In this document: one piece after another, positions 32,479-44,720 of the stretch | How the letters are laid out: every line of letters starts with the position of its first letter | Position numbering within the stretch: position 1 is the first letter of the stretch | Source: Symbiodinium natans | Lineage: Eukaryota; Sar; Dinophyceae; Suessiales; Symbiodiniaceae | Length of the DNA stretch: 64,000 nt | NCBI GenBank assembly: GCA_905221605.1 | Contig: CAJNDS010000258.1 | Coordinates: 966,092-1,030,091 of the forward strand | Direction: 5' to 3' | Notes under the pieces: generated by a model | Told to the model about the DNA's origin: nothing | Seen by the model: the letters and a program-made list of their open reading frames with translations, nothing else | The model's database searches: none | Program-made: the position numbers and the translations under genes

Positions 32479-32529
32479 GCGAGGTGAACGAGGTGAACGA
32501 GGCGAACGAGGCGAACGAGGCGAACGAGT
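32479..32529 (+). repeat. 9-bp minisatellite (GGCGAACGA)n
   Basis: About five tandem copies of a 9-base unit, the first ones GGTGAACGA and later ones GGCGAACGA. In frame 32444 they encode repeated Gly-Glu-Arg. There is no evidence that the frame is a real gene. Confidence 0.8.
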
Positions 32530-33410
32530 GGCAGACTACTCAGACTTTGCCTCCGCGCTCCTTGGAACGCAGTCAATCAAGCGGCTCAAGCGATTCAAGC
32601 AAGCAACGCCTTGTGTCTTTTCGAATTCTGAAAGCGCACTGCAGTCGCTCATTCTCTGCACAAAGCACACTTCGCCTGCGCAGGGGATTGGTGCGACCTC
32701 CGGGTTTGGACGAGATGGAGCGCGGTTTTTGCAGCTGTGCCATCCGGGATTCAGTCGATTCAATCTCTTAGACTCTAAGGCGTTTGCTGTGCGGCGCATC
32801 CCATGCACAAAGCTCGGCACTCTTGAGCCCCAAGCTTCCAGGCCTCTCTTGAGCTTTCACCAGCTTTCACCCTACTCTTGCAAACTCCTACTGTGCCAAG
32901 ACTTGCTGACATAAAACGATATCCAAACAGTCAAGGGGGAATAGCGAGGACATGTGAAGCCAACAGCTCAGAGCAGGAAGACCCCAAACAAGTCACAGTA
33001 AAGTTGGTGCCGATCCCGCAGGATGCGCCCGCTGAGCTACAAGAAAGCTACCAGGGCTATTATGGCTTTCAATACGGCTACTTGACCTGATAGCTGGGTT
33101 TTGCATCACGGGTGTTCGAGTTCTGGTTGAAGAGATCCTAAGTCACTGTTTTCACTGTTGAAGGCCCAGAGGATGCTCAAGCAGCGATCGAGCTAAAGGT
33201 TTAAGGTCTCTGTTTGACCCGCCTTGCTCTCTGGGTTCGGCCCGAAGCCCCCAGCCTCGAGTTTTTCTTCTGCTCCTTTGGGTCTCACGGTCCAAGAGCT
33301 CAGGACATCCCATGCCGGGTCAAGTCTCTGAACCTCGGCTGAAATTTTTTCTTTAGCTTCAGAGCTGAGCAAGGGTTCTCGTTTGACTCGTCTTAGGTTC
33401 GATGGGAGTA

Positions 33411-33670
33411 GCGCGAGAGAGAGAGAGATATATATATACATATATGCATCTCTTTCGGAAGAGAGAGAGAGAGAGGGGGCCTTTTCGGGGTTCCCTTCAT
33501 GCCCAGCAGAAGAAGCAGAAGAAGCAGAAGAAGCAGAAGAAGCAGAAGAAGCAGAAGAAGCAGAAGAAGCAGAAGAAGCAGAAGAAGCAGAAGAGGCAGA
33601 AGAGGCAGAAGAAGAAGAAGAAGAAGAAGAAGAGGAGAGAGAGAGAGAGATCTTTTTACTAGCGCGCCCC
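33411..33670 (+). repeat. Composite GA / TA / hairpin / (AGAAGC)n repeat
   Basis: Order: GA run 33411-33427, TA-rich run to about 33446, second GA run to 33475, a GGGGGCCTTTTCGGGG hairpin-like core, (AGAAGC)n from 33505 to about 33600, AAG/GA runs to 33650, then CCCCTCGGGG and CCCCTTCGGG mini-hairpins. The same order (GA, GGGACC-type hairpin, AGA repeat) recurs at 50488-50575. Confidence 0.75.
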
Positions 33671-34303
33671 TCGGGGCAGCTCCCCTTCGGGTGGGCGAAG
33701 CTTGTGTGGAGACGATTACGACTGGTATTATGGCCTGTGCATCCAAAGCCATATCTGGACCACTATACAGCATGGGGCATCTGCTCCCAGGCATCCTGCA
33801 AGGTGTCAAAGAACAGTCTGCGCTGTATTGCTCTGGAGGGCCCCTCTGGCCCCTCCAGATGAGTGGGTACATGAGGGCACCTGCAGCAAGCGTGCTAGTG
33901 CTAGACTGCGACAGTGTACGACATGTACTAGTATCGTGCCGAATCTGCGGCCGTGGCTTTGACGGCTTTCGCTTGGGCTTTCATGCAGGATGGTGGGATG
34001 TATGGCATCGCAGCTGCATCTAGTTTGTTGTCGGCTTAGGAGAGTTTGCCGCCCACTCCCGCAACATCAAAATCTGCTCCTCAAAAGATACACTGTATTG
34101 TACACGTCTGTACACGCATGTACATGCTACACTTTGCCATGTGCAGAGGTGCTGATGGCATGAAACACAAGCAGCATGATTCGCGACCATGTCACCCTGT
34201 GACTATCTGCGCAAAGTAACAGGGCAGCGGGGCAGCTTTAGTTGAGCGAAGATAAAAGCAAAAACATCCGATAGGCAGACCCCATCAGATTTGAATGGAA
34301 TCA

Positions 34304-34600
34304 TCAGGCCTTTCGCCCGCGCATGTGCTTGGCTAGATGCCACATCCGAATCGCATTCCAGAAGCCAACAGCACAGCCCACGCATTCTCCACCCCAGAGA
34401 TAGCTGTCCCAGTCGCCTAGCTCGATCATTCCAAGCACGGCACTTATAGATTCGAGATCCGTCAGTGGCTCCGTCCGTCTTGTCGCCGCTGAGGAACATG
34501 GCAGGCCCCCAGCTATACCTACTATGAGGACACCTGGCAGATGCAGGTTGCAGACGGGTTTTGACAGACTGAGGCATTTCTTTTGCCTCAAGCCATTCAA
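34304..34600 (-). CDS. Possible C-terminal exon, unknown protein
   Basis: A minus-strand frame whose last 55 residues (SISAVLGMIELGDWDSYLWG, then GECVGCAVGFWNAIRMWHL) read like real protein with Trp- and Gly-rich segments before a basic end. An overlapping frame on the same strand is also open, so the reading frame is not certain. No family was recognised. Confidence 0.2.
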   Translation of the reverse strand: MNGLRQKKCLSLSKPVCNLHLPGVLIVGIAGGLPCSSAATRRTEPLTDLESISAVLGMIELGDWDSYLWGGECVGCAVGFWNAIRMWHLAKHMRGRKA

Positions 34601-37600
34601 ACACGAGACAAGGTTTTCATTTTGTGGGTTTAAGTGCAGGCCTATCGCGGCCTTGAAAAAGTGCTTGCCTCTGTACAGGATCTATACTTTCTTGCCCACA
34701 TTGGGCTCTACAATCGTGCTTCTCGCTTATACCTTTCTGGCTTGTCTCGAGAGTCAGCACCGTGCGTTCAGTTGACCACGTTATTGTCAAACCCCCCCCC
34801 CCCCCTGGCCACCCAGCCAAAGATGATCATCCAGAGACTGATGCTCTGGTGTGAAATGGGGAACGAGAAACTCTCTGTAACTGTTCCATACTGTTCCCAT
34901 CTCCTATGACTTGTGCAAAATTATGCTTCCGGCATGGCGCGAACAGCTGCCGAGTTCTGTCTTGGCAAAGATCCAATGCCAGTCTGACCAACGAAGCTAT
35001 CAGCAGGCCACACAAAAGAGACGTTCTGGACGCTAGAAACTGTTGCAAAACACAGTGCACTCTGCCATGTTGTAGGTAGCATGTTCAGTGTTAATTTCAA
35101 GGTGTGCTCGAACAACACAAGCTAGGCCTGTCCTGATTTGGAACAAGCATGTAGACACGTCAGAGTTTTGAGGCACGGCAACGCGCAGCTCAGGAGCAGT
35201 GGCAAATTAACCCTGCGACATTCATTTCTGCATTTGGCTACTGCGACACCGGCTACGACTTCACAGTGCCAACGCAGCTGAACTCCACTGTAAGCAGCAC
35301 GGTTGCGGGGCAATTTCACTTCGACTAGCATCGTTCCGCACACACAAGAGGAGTATCGCAGTTGTAGGGTTCGATGTTTTCTGGCTAAAGAGCTTGTCGA
35401 ATGGTGCGTTTCGAGCCACATTCAACCGGTTTCTTGCAATGCGCATGTGAGGAAAGCAGGGAAGCCTCGAGGTCGTGGCCTGGAAGCAGATGCCTTGCTT
35501 GGACTGCAGGTAGAGCCTAGCTCAAGTGGAAGCTATTGTAGCCTTTGTCTCCATTCAACAGAAGCAATTCTCCAAAGTGGCCTACACTACGTTATGTGCC
35601 CAAGGGCAAAATAGATCGTCACCAAGATCTCAGCGAACAAATGAAGACCGCACAGCCTGAAAGAGCGGGGTGTGGATGGTAAGTCGAACTCAGCATACTG
35701 AGATTCATGATGCTGGGCATTTAGGCCGGACCCAGGTGCCAGCTTTGCTTTGCGTGACATGCCTGAGGCAAACAGGCCGAAATGTCGGGTTTGTGGATAA
35801 CGCATGAGAAGACTCTTGGTTGCAGTTCTGAGCTTCGGGGTATGCCTTCACGCCCGGCCGGATGGGATCGACGCTGTGCGTGGATGTGTCGGGTGAGTTT
35901 GAGTGTGAGGACGCGCGCGATCTTGTGAGGTGTCAACCAACGGTCCTTGCGGCTAGAAGGGTGACTATGCAACTGCAATTTCAAGCAGAGAGCTAGGAAC
36001 TTAGGAACCTAGATCTTCAGCTCGGAACGAGAAGTGTCGGAGCGTCGGGCGCATACCTGGGAGCAAGGTTAACCTGAGAGTGCCGTCTGAGCCGCTTCAG
36101 TGTCAGCCGAATACGAAGCCGCAAACGAGCCCATGGCATGTTGAAGCATCAGCTTGAACTTCAACCTGTGAAAGAAGATCAACCAGGTAGCCTCTGAGCC
36201 GTCTCTCCCAGCTCAAACCCTATGAGACCCTGACATCATCGTATAGAATTCACGAGCCACCGAACCTTGAACCCTGGGTGTCAAGGATGAGCTCGCTCTC
36301 CAGCCAAACCTACGAAAGGCAATGCTGTCAGGGAATCATGAGACTTCGTTCCGTCTGCTACAGTGTGAAGGTAAGCTGGAAGAAGCAGAACATCAGAGAA
36401 ACAATGTCAGGGCTATCAGCCTCTGTAAAGTTTTGTATCGGGGGCCTCACAGATATCTTAGTAGACAAGCTCCAACACTGACAGTAGACAGGTTGACTTC
36501 AGCCTACAACAAGATATGAATATGTGCTTATGCGGTTATGACCAGAAACCTCAGCCCCTTTCAGGACAGGCTTCAACAGGCTACGTAGAGACTCTTTTGA
36601 GGAGCAACGTATCTACAGCTTTATTCTAGTTTGGAGGCCATTGTAGAGACCAGGGCACTGCGATGGAGACAGCAACCTGCTGACCCGGTCGATGCTGGCA
36701 TATCTCTTGTAGACTTCTTCTTCGAATGTACTCTTCCATGTCGACGTCATGTTTCTGTCATGCCCATGATGCTGTATGACCTTGGGCCCAGTCTTCCAAA
36801 CTCGGAAACTTTTGGGATGTTGTGGGCCTGTTTCCGAGGCCGATTCGTTAGGGACGGTGCACCGCCAGGCTGCGAACTTTCAACAGAACTTTCAACAAAG
36901 TAGAAACGTCGTCCTGGAACAAAAAAATGCAGATATCGGGGGCCCGCAACCGCAACCAGGGACAGCAGCGGCAACACTGTCAGACGCTCGTGAGGCCCGC
37001 GCAGGGGGTGGATGCAAGTGACCCGCGCCGCATCGTGTGGACCCTCGAAAAAGCCAGCCTGACGAGCAGCCTGGCAGCAACATCAGTGCTTTTGAAATGT
37101 TTTTGGCTTCCTTTCCACTTTTCAATATCGACCTTGTTGGAGCATGCCTAAACAGGTGCTCCGTCTATAAGTTTACACTGAGACATATAGGCTCTCCCTG
37201 ATCCACCTATTTTCCTCGATCGATGAGCCCCATCTTGGAACTTCAGCATGTTGAGCGTGACAACCGATGATCCGGCAGAAGGCATCCTTGTTCCGCACCC
37301 TGAGCCAGAAGTTAAGTTGCAAAAAGTTGTGAATCTCCAGCAGCTTCTATTCCTACTGCTCGTCCTGTGCTTCTGCCTGTCGTCATCGCTGCTCACCATA
37401 CCCCCACCTTGAACAGTTGGGTAAGGAAGGGACCAGGGAGGCTTTCCAAGAACGAAAGCAAGGAGACGTCTATGATGATCTATACTTGAGGGGTCTGGGC
37501 ATTCCAACTAAGGATCCAGCAACCCAACTCAACAGGTTTAGAGGCTCACTTTCCTGCCGCAAACATTCAGGCTCATTGCATCAGGATGTTACATACGCAG

Positions 37601-39431
37601 GAGACATGAGGAGACTCACTCGGGTGCCAATCGCCGCTGCCCCAAAAGTGTTTTTTCAAAAGCCCCCTTTTGTGCCCTGTATCCCTTAGGCAATCTCCGC
37701 TTGACTTCGGCATATCCGATAGAAGGCGACATGTCGGTCGCTGCTTGACCTTTCGTTCTGCATGCTGCATGCCATCTGCATGCGCACTGAGGCAAGAACA
37801 AAGACCGGGAGAAGGCCCACCCGGGAAGACCGAAGTCTCGGACAGCTGTGTTGAACCTCCTTTGCGTTGTGTCACGTGCAGCATTGTGCAAGAGCTAAGT
37901 CTAAGTAAACGTTGGAACATGCTGCAACAGGAAACGGTGCATTGCAACGGTAGCAGGACCCAGAGGCCCCCCCCCCCTCCTTCCCGAGCCCTCATCTAAA
38001 GGCCAAGAGTGTGGCCCTCCAACCTCAACTAGCCCTCTGAATCCTAAACAGCCTAAACACTTACCACGAATAGCAAAGTCTTGCTGCTGGTTGGCCTCAA
38101 GAATCGTTCATATAAAGCCATCTATTGATTTACAAACAGGGGACACTAGCACCTGAGGAAATCTGGCGCATTGGCTAAGCCTAAGCATGCTAAGCGCCAC
38201 TTTGGGCCATGAGCAGCTTGTAAGCTTCAACCCGAAAACCCTGTTGCAGCCCGGTAGCTCGGTTTATGCTACGTCTTAGGCCGGTTTCTGTTCTAGGGCC
38301 AGCGATGCAGAACCCGATTGGCCAGGGGATACCCTCGACTTCTGGTTTTCTGACCAAACCTTACAGCAGCTCTTGAGGCTGCCCTCGCTTCCTGAAAACC
38401 ATGATAAGTACTTGAACAAAGAGTACCTTGTGGGCCTGGGCAGCCTGCCACCTGCCGAAACCCTCACCACAATTCAAGAGTTCTTCAGCAATGCTCAGCA
38501 CTTTTTTTGGGGTGTTTTGGTTCAGCTCGAGGCTGAGCTCAATTAAGCTGTGCCGCTGCAGCTTGTTGTGGTAGTAGATATGGCCTGTTGGAGGTCTCGC
38601 CGTCCTTTCGCATCCCGATGGGCAGCCGCGACGTTGAGTTCAAACTGAACCTTTTTGCAACGAGCCCTGGCCACATATGCAATGGGCGCTTCGGATCTGG
38701 GATTCAGATGTAGGGAGGGGAGTGCTTCCAACCGCAAGGATCCTTATTCTTGTCATCTGAGCTCCCAAGTGGAAACACTGGCGGCCAGGAATGACGGGTT
38801 CATTTCCCCCAGGGCTCACGGAACTAATGCCAGCTCCCATGGTGATGGTCTTCGACTGTTTGCTGGCCAGGCCCTCCAAAACAGAAGAGACGTGTCACTC
38901 TCCGCAAGCACGTATCTCGCAAGCCCAACAACAAGCCTGCCAAAGCGGGAGAAAGGTTGCAAAAACTAAATCATCTTGTGGTTCGGCAGCAACAGTTGGT
39001 GATTTTGTCCTCGGCTCCCATTGCAAAGGTCAGTGTCGTCCAACCGCCATTGTTATCTTGGCTGCATATTTGCCGGGTTGGGTTACGAGGCCCCACATGT
39101 TAGTCGAAGGGCATCGGGAGGGCTTGTTTCTCCAGCTCTCGAGGCATGATAGCAGTTAGTTAGTAGTTGTCGGTCACAGCAGGAAAGCTCGTAACAAGCG
39201 GGCGCCCCTGCTAATTACAAGTCCTGCAAGGAGCCATACTTCCTGATGCAGCTTGCAGCTTCCTGCAGCCATGGACATGCCTAATTCTGTGGAACGGCCC
39301 TTGAAGGTAACAAACAGAATGCCGAACCTGTGGCGTGCAACGTGTTGAGGGCATTCCACCTCCAGAATGGTTCTCCCGAGTTGTTTGTGATTTTCTGGAC
39401 ACTGACCTCTTCTTGTCCTTTGCCCTCCCTC

Positions 39432-39451
39432 CCGCTCGCTCTCGCTCTCTA

Positions 39452-39483
<32 letters not shown>

Positions 39484-39501
39484 TCTCTGTCTCGCTCTCT
39501 C

Positions 39502-39544
<43 letters not shown>

Positions 39545-39555
39545 GTCTCTGTCTA
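39432..39555 (+). repeat. (CT)n microsatellite
   Basis: Nearly pure CT repeat with TATC and TGTC interruptions, about 120 bases. The Ser/Leu and Arg/Glu frames crossing it are artefacts. Confidence 0.95.
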
Positions 39556-41934
39556 TGACACCCATGACCTGAATCGTATGTTGGAGTGTGCTCAGCCTCA
39601 GGTTCTTCGTTCAAGAAAGCCAAGGGGAAAGGATATGTGGCACTGAGCATCCCAACTGCAACAGACAGCAGTATGACATGAGGGCAGGCATGTGCTTGAA
39701 TGCTGAGACCCTCCGCCGGACATTCGAGATGGCATGCAACATGTGTCTCCCTTCCAGCGTTCTCAGCGCTCAGGATGCGTCCAAAGCATCAACGACTGCA
39801 CACAACCGACGCTAAAGTTTCGAGTTACTCTTGGCGAAGAAGGACCTGCTGCCTTGACCTGAGCTAGGCGTATGTCTCTGTCTGGATATCTGCATGCCTG
39901 CATTTTGGCTGGCATAATGGTGTGTCGAATCAACCACATGCTTTTGTCACAGGATCAGTATCCAAGCAGACGTCGCCCTTCATTCAGCATAACTTTGCGG
40001 AGAAGCAGATTTGCAATGTTCCGGCGCCCTTACAAGCTTTGAGAGGCCAGCGCACAGTTGGCCAGCCCTTGCAGTCATGTCCCGTGATTCCCACGTCTTA
40101 CAGCTGCCATTCCTGCACAGATAGGTCCTCGAAAGTGCAACACAGTTCGACAGTAGTAGCATTTGGCCAAGTTCTCGTCGCCCTCACACCAATCAGCGGC
40201 ATGATGGCTGTGCCTGTGAATCGTTTCAGGAGAAGAGGAGTGGGATTTCCTTAACGCCGATGCCGACAAACTCACTTTTGTGGTTGTTCCTCGCCATCTG
40301 AATATGCAACACTCGACGTTCCATGCCATAGTGTCATGGACTGGTCAGAGATATGGCAGTCTTTAGAATTTGGGTCCTGTGAATTCCTGTGGTAAACTCT
40401 TCTCACCCTGTTTATGGGCGCGGCCCTTTCAGAGGGTAGCCATCAAAACCCCACTAAGGCCAAGGGCTCTTTGCAATGGTCAGGGCCTTTTGGCTGAGTA
40501 TGATCCTTTCAGTATCTCAGGTTCTCGAAGTGGACACATCGAGCACCTGATCGAAGTTCTACGATTGGCGATCACGTCCTCGCGCGTGGCCTGGGCGCGG
40601 CCCAGGGGCGGCGGAACCACCGCCGGGGTTCAGGGAGCGCTTGGGCCGCCTTGGGCGTCTGCCTTTAAGAGGTTCGGGGGATTTCACGTAGACTCTGGCT
40701 TTGGCAAGATCATCTTCCTGGCACACGAGCACTTGCTGGCGGCAGCTGGTTGCAACTTCGGGTTTCAGGATTTCTAACTTCAGCCGTCACCAGTGTTTTC
40801 TACTTCTTTCTATGGCAGTTCTTAGATCTTAGGTTCTTGTGTTAGGGCTGCGAAATGGAGAGTATCTGAGAAGCATGCGCGGTTTCATGAAAAGGGAGCA
40901 GTGCTTGTCAGAGTCCACGCGGTGGCGAACTTGCATTCTGTCAGGTGAATGACTCGACATTTCGGCGAACAATGCATGCTCTGCTTTTCTCTGAGAACGC
41001 TCGGGTTGAATTTGGCACTGTGTCCAGATAGAGCAAAAATGAGTCGGTTTCTCCGGTGGATGGGTGCCCTTGGCATGGCACAGCATCGTAGCCTAGGCAG
41101 TCTAGTCTAGGAAGCGCAACTTGTGCGAGGGCCAGAAGGGTGCCCTGCCTCGGGAAATCCCTCAAATGATCCATCCGTCCAGAGGAGTAGAACTGGGGGA
41201 ACAAAGAGACTGCTTTGCTGCTGTGTGGATCACTGGGAATCGACCCTAAACCCTCGAAACTCGGAGCAGCGGAAGAGCATGTGGGCTTAACCGTCGAGCA
41301 CGGGCCGCACATGTAAAAACCTTTTGCTTTCAGAGAGTCAACCTAGAAACATCAGGCCTCACAGTTGCAACAAGGCACCTGAGGTTTGTCCAGCCGCGTA
41401 CTCAGGCACGACTGCTAGTTAGCAATATCCTCCGATCATGTAAAGTAGCTCCGGGAGCTGCCAGAGAGCGGCACACCCTTCGCTTAGGCACCAAACCTTT
41501 GGACCAGAGTGAGTAGTGGCGGTCTGTGCATGAGTGCTGGGCTTCAGGGTTAAGTTCCCACTTGCAGAAATGGTCCGTCTGATCTGGGAGCACATCCTCT
41601 TCTTGGAAGTGTAGTTGGTATGTCACCGTATGGTTGAACGATGGCGCCTAGCTTGCTGAGTGGTGTTCCAATGGGTTCTGGGATTCTAGGAGCGTAATGC
41701 GCATTCATTGGCTGTCGCATACATCGCTTGGAACCTCCCCAGAGCTGGTTTTGTCAGAAAAGACACGAGAAGAATACAATTTCGAGTAAACATAGGAAAA
41801 AGGTGTTCCCCATTTTTAGTAGTTTATTCTGGCCATGGCCAGTCGGAGCCATCGTCTGTTGGCAGGTCCGAGGTAGCGAACAGCGCGTCGATGCATCTCG
41901 GAAGCGACCAGGCGGGCATGTTGGAAGCTGCTGA

Positions 41935-42055
41935 AGTCGTCATAGCAGCAGCGGCGGTGGCGGCGGTGGTGGTGGGGGTAGTGGTGTTGGTGGTGGTGGC
42001 GGCAGCAGTGGTGGTGGTGGTGGTATGGGTCGTGGTCGTGGTAGTAGTAGTTTCG
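41935..42055 (+). repeat. GGT/GGC-type trinucleotide repeat
   Basis: About 120 bases of imperfect GTG/GGC/GCA triplets (poly-Val/Ala on +, poly-Thr/Ala on -). Flanking sequence shows no gene. Confidence 0.85.
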
Positions 42056-42335
42056 TAGGAGCAGGATATCTTATCTTCTTCCCTACACACCATGGAAGCA
42101 TCTCGCGCACGACGCCTTAATGCCGCAGCAGGCACACCTCAACCCAGCTTGAATCTCTTGTTGTCACTGCAGGAGCTGATGTCCAGTTTGTTGCCCGTGC
42201 GGCAGCGTATCCGCCGTGGGCACTGCTGCCACCATTACCCCATGATGTTGGGGCTGAGGGTGTATCTAACAAAGGCAAAGGCATTGAGAGCGGATCCAAC
42301 ACAAAGCGCCGGAATCGTGACATGGCGGACATAAG

Positions 42336-42361
42336 ATATATATATATATATATATATATAT
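42336..42361 (+). repeat. (TA)n microsatellite
   Basis: Thirteen TA units shortly before the tandem array. A hairpin is possible. No coding sequence. Confidence 0.9.
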
Positions 42362-42462
42362 GGATTTGGTAGCATTCTTGGCGGCGGCGAGCAGGGTATG
42401 TTCCACTTAGCTTCTTAATTGGCCGCGAGGGCTTGTCTTCACACGACGAATCCACATAGTTA

Positions 42463-44720
42463 GCGTGCATGAGAGCTTGATTGACTCAGCCAACAAAACT
42501 TCCGGCAGCGCGGGGGGCTTATACAGCCGTGCGAGAACAGTCTGCACGCACCGTTGGCCTTGCAGGGGGCTTGATTATCTCATGTTCCATGAGAGCTTGA
42601 TTGACTCAGCTGGCAGAAGACCGCACGACAAGTCAGCAGTGTACACTCTGTGCACCACCACTTGTCTTGGTGCGTGAACAATTTCCTCATCTGCAAGAAT
42701 GCAGCGCGGGGACTTATACAGCCATGTGGCGACAGCAATCATGGTCTGTTTCCACTTCGGGCAACATGAACTAGTGGGTCTTCCTCAGAATGCCACAGCG
42801 TTTGCCTAGCGAGTGGCTTGCTTACCTCATGTTCCCACGACGATTGCGCGTTGTTGCCCTGCATGAGAGCTTGATCGACTCAGCTGGCAGAAGACCCCCC
42901 GCACGACAAGTCACAGCAGTGTACACTCTGTGCACCACCACTTGTCTTGGTGCGTGAACAATTTCCTCATCTGCAAGAATGCAGCGCGGGGACTTATACA
43001 GCCATGTGGCGACAGCAATCATGGTCTGTTTCCACTTCGGGCAACATGAACTAGTGGGTCTTCCTCAGAATGCTAGAGAAGATTGTACACGCCACGCGCC
43101 ACCGTTTGCCTAGACCCCGACACGACAAGTCACAGCAGTGTACACTCTGTGCACCACCACTTGTCTTGGTGCGTGAACAATTTCCTCATCTGCAAGAATG
43201 CAGCGCGGGGACTTATACAGCCATGTGGCGACAGCAATCATGGTCTGTTTCCACTTCGGGCAACATGAACTAGTCTAGTGGGTCTTCCTCAGAATGCCAG
43301 AGAAGACTGTACGCACCCGTGCGCCAGCGTTTGCCTAGCGAGTGGCTTGCTTACCTCATGTTCCCACGACGATTGCGCGTTGTTGTCCTGCATGAGAGCT
43401 TGATCGACTCAGCTGGCAGAAGACCCCCGGCACGACAAGTCACAGCAGTGTACACTCTGTGCACCACCACTTGTCTTGGTGCGTGAACAATTTCCTCATC
43501 TGCAAGAATGCAGCACGGGGACTTATACAGCCATGTGGCGACAGCAATCATGGTCTGTTTCCACTTCGGGCAACATGAACTAGTGGGTCTTCCTCAGAAT
43601 GCCAGAGAAGACTGTACACGCCGAGCGCCACCGTTTGCCTAGACCCCGACACGACAAGTCACAGCAGTGTACACTCTGTGCACCACCACTTGTCTTGGTG
43701 CGTGAACAATTTCCTCATCTGCAAGAATGCAGCGCGGGGACTTATACAGCCATGTGGCGACAGCAATCATGGTCTGTTTCCACTTCGGGCAACATGAACT
43801 AGTGGGTCTTCCTCAGAATGCCAGAGAAGACTGTACGCACCCGTGCGCCAGCGTTTGCCTAGCAAGTGGCTTGCTTACCTCATGTTCCCACGACGATTGC
43901 GCGTTGTTGTCCTGCATGAGAGCTTGATCGACTCAGCTGGCAGAAGAGCCCCGCACGACAAGTCACAGCAGTGTACACTCTGTGCACCACCACTTGTCTT
44001 GGTGCGTGAACAATTTCCTCATCTGCAAGAATGCAGCGCGGGGACTTATACAGCCATGTGGCGACAGCAATCATGGTCTGTTTCCACTTCGGGCAACATG
44101 AACTAGTGGGTCTTCCTCAGAATGCCACAGCGTTTGCCTAGCGAGTGGCTTGCTTACCTCATGTTCCCACGACGATTGCGCGTTGTTGTCCTGCATGAGA
44201 GCTTGATCGACTCAGCTGGCAGAGGACCCCCGGCACGACAAGTCACAGCAGTGTACACTCTGTGCACCACCACTTGTCTTGGTGCGTGAACAATTTCCTC
44301 ATCTGCAAGAATGCAGCGTGGGGACTTATACAGCCATGTGGCGACAGCAATCATGGTCTGTTTCCACTTCGGGCAACATGAACTAGTGGGTCTTCCTCAG
44401 AATGCCAGACAAGGCTGTACACGCCGCGCGCCACTGTTTGCCTAGACATCGACACGACAAGTCACAGCAGTGTGCACTCTGTGCACCACCACTTGTCTTG
44501 GTGCGTGAACAATTTCCTCATCTGCAAGAATGCAGCGCGGGGACTTATACAGCCATGTGGCGACAGCAACCATGGTCCGTTTCCACTTCGGGCAACATGA
44601 ACTAGTGGGTCTTCCTCAGAATGCCAGAGAAGACTGTACACACCGTGCGGCACGTTTAGCTCATGTTCCCACGACGAGCATTCCTTGTTGGCCTACATGA
44701 GAGCTTGGTCAATCAAGCTG
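42463..44720 (+). repeat. 2.2-kb tandem array with three unit lengths
   Basis: A core of about 150 bases (beginning CTTGTCTTGGTGCGTGAAC and ending TGGGTCTTCCTCAGAATGCC) occurs eight times, starting at 42661, 42941, 43160, 43470, 43689, 43993, 44273 and 44492. Spacings are 280, 219, 310, 219, 304, 280 and 219 bases. Long units carry an extra block of about 90 bases (TGGCTTGCTTACCTCATG through GACTCAGCTGGCAGA); 304-310 units have about 30 more. Copies are nearly identical, so the array is young or homogenised. Degenerate partial copies stand at both ends. Small open frames (66-67 codons) recur with the units but there is no sign that they are translated. Confidence 0.9.

Larger units (their letters stand above)
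29306..33410. other. Gene-poor stretch
   Basis: No recognised gene. Coding-like but unidentified frames are listed separately at 30635-31003 (-) and 31294-31548 (+). A 9-base tandem repeat is at 32479-32529. Confidence 0.3.
33671..41930. other. Gene-poor stretch
   Basis: No gene with a recognisable domain. A coding-like minus-strand frame is listed at 34304-34600. The frame 40370-40777 (+) is open for 135 codons but unidentified. C runs lie near 34793-34805 and 37969-37978; a CT microsatellite is at 39432-39555. No RNA gene was recognised. Confidence 0.3.

Noticed and set aside
33095..33130. GTTCGAGTTC-like string considered as a tRNA T-loop
   Set aside because: No matching A box or acceptor stem at the right distance; no cloverleaf could be drawn. 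Other GGTTCGA strings in the window failed likewise.
33383..34023. Frames with poly Glu-Ala, Gln-Lys or Ser-Arg-Arg
   Set aside because: Three phases of the same AGAAGC repeat; no supported domain before or after.
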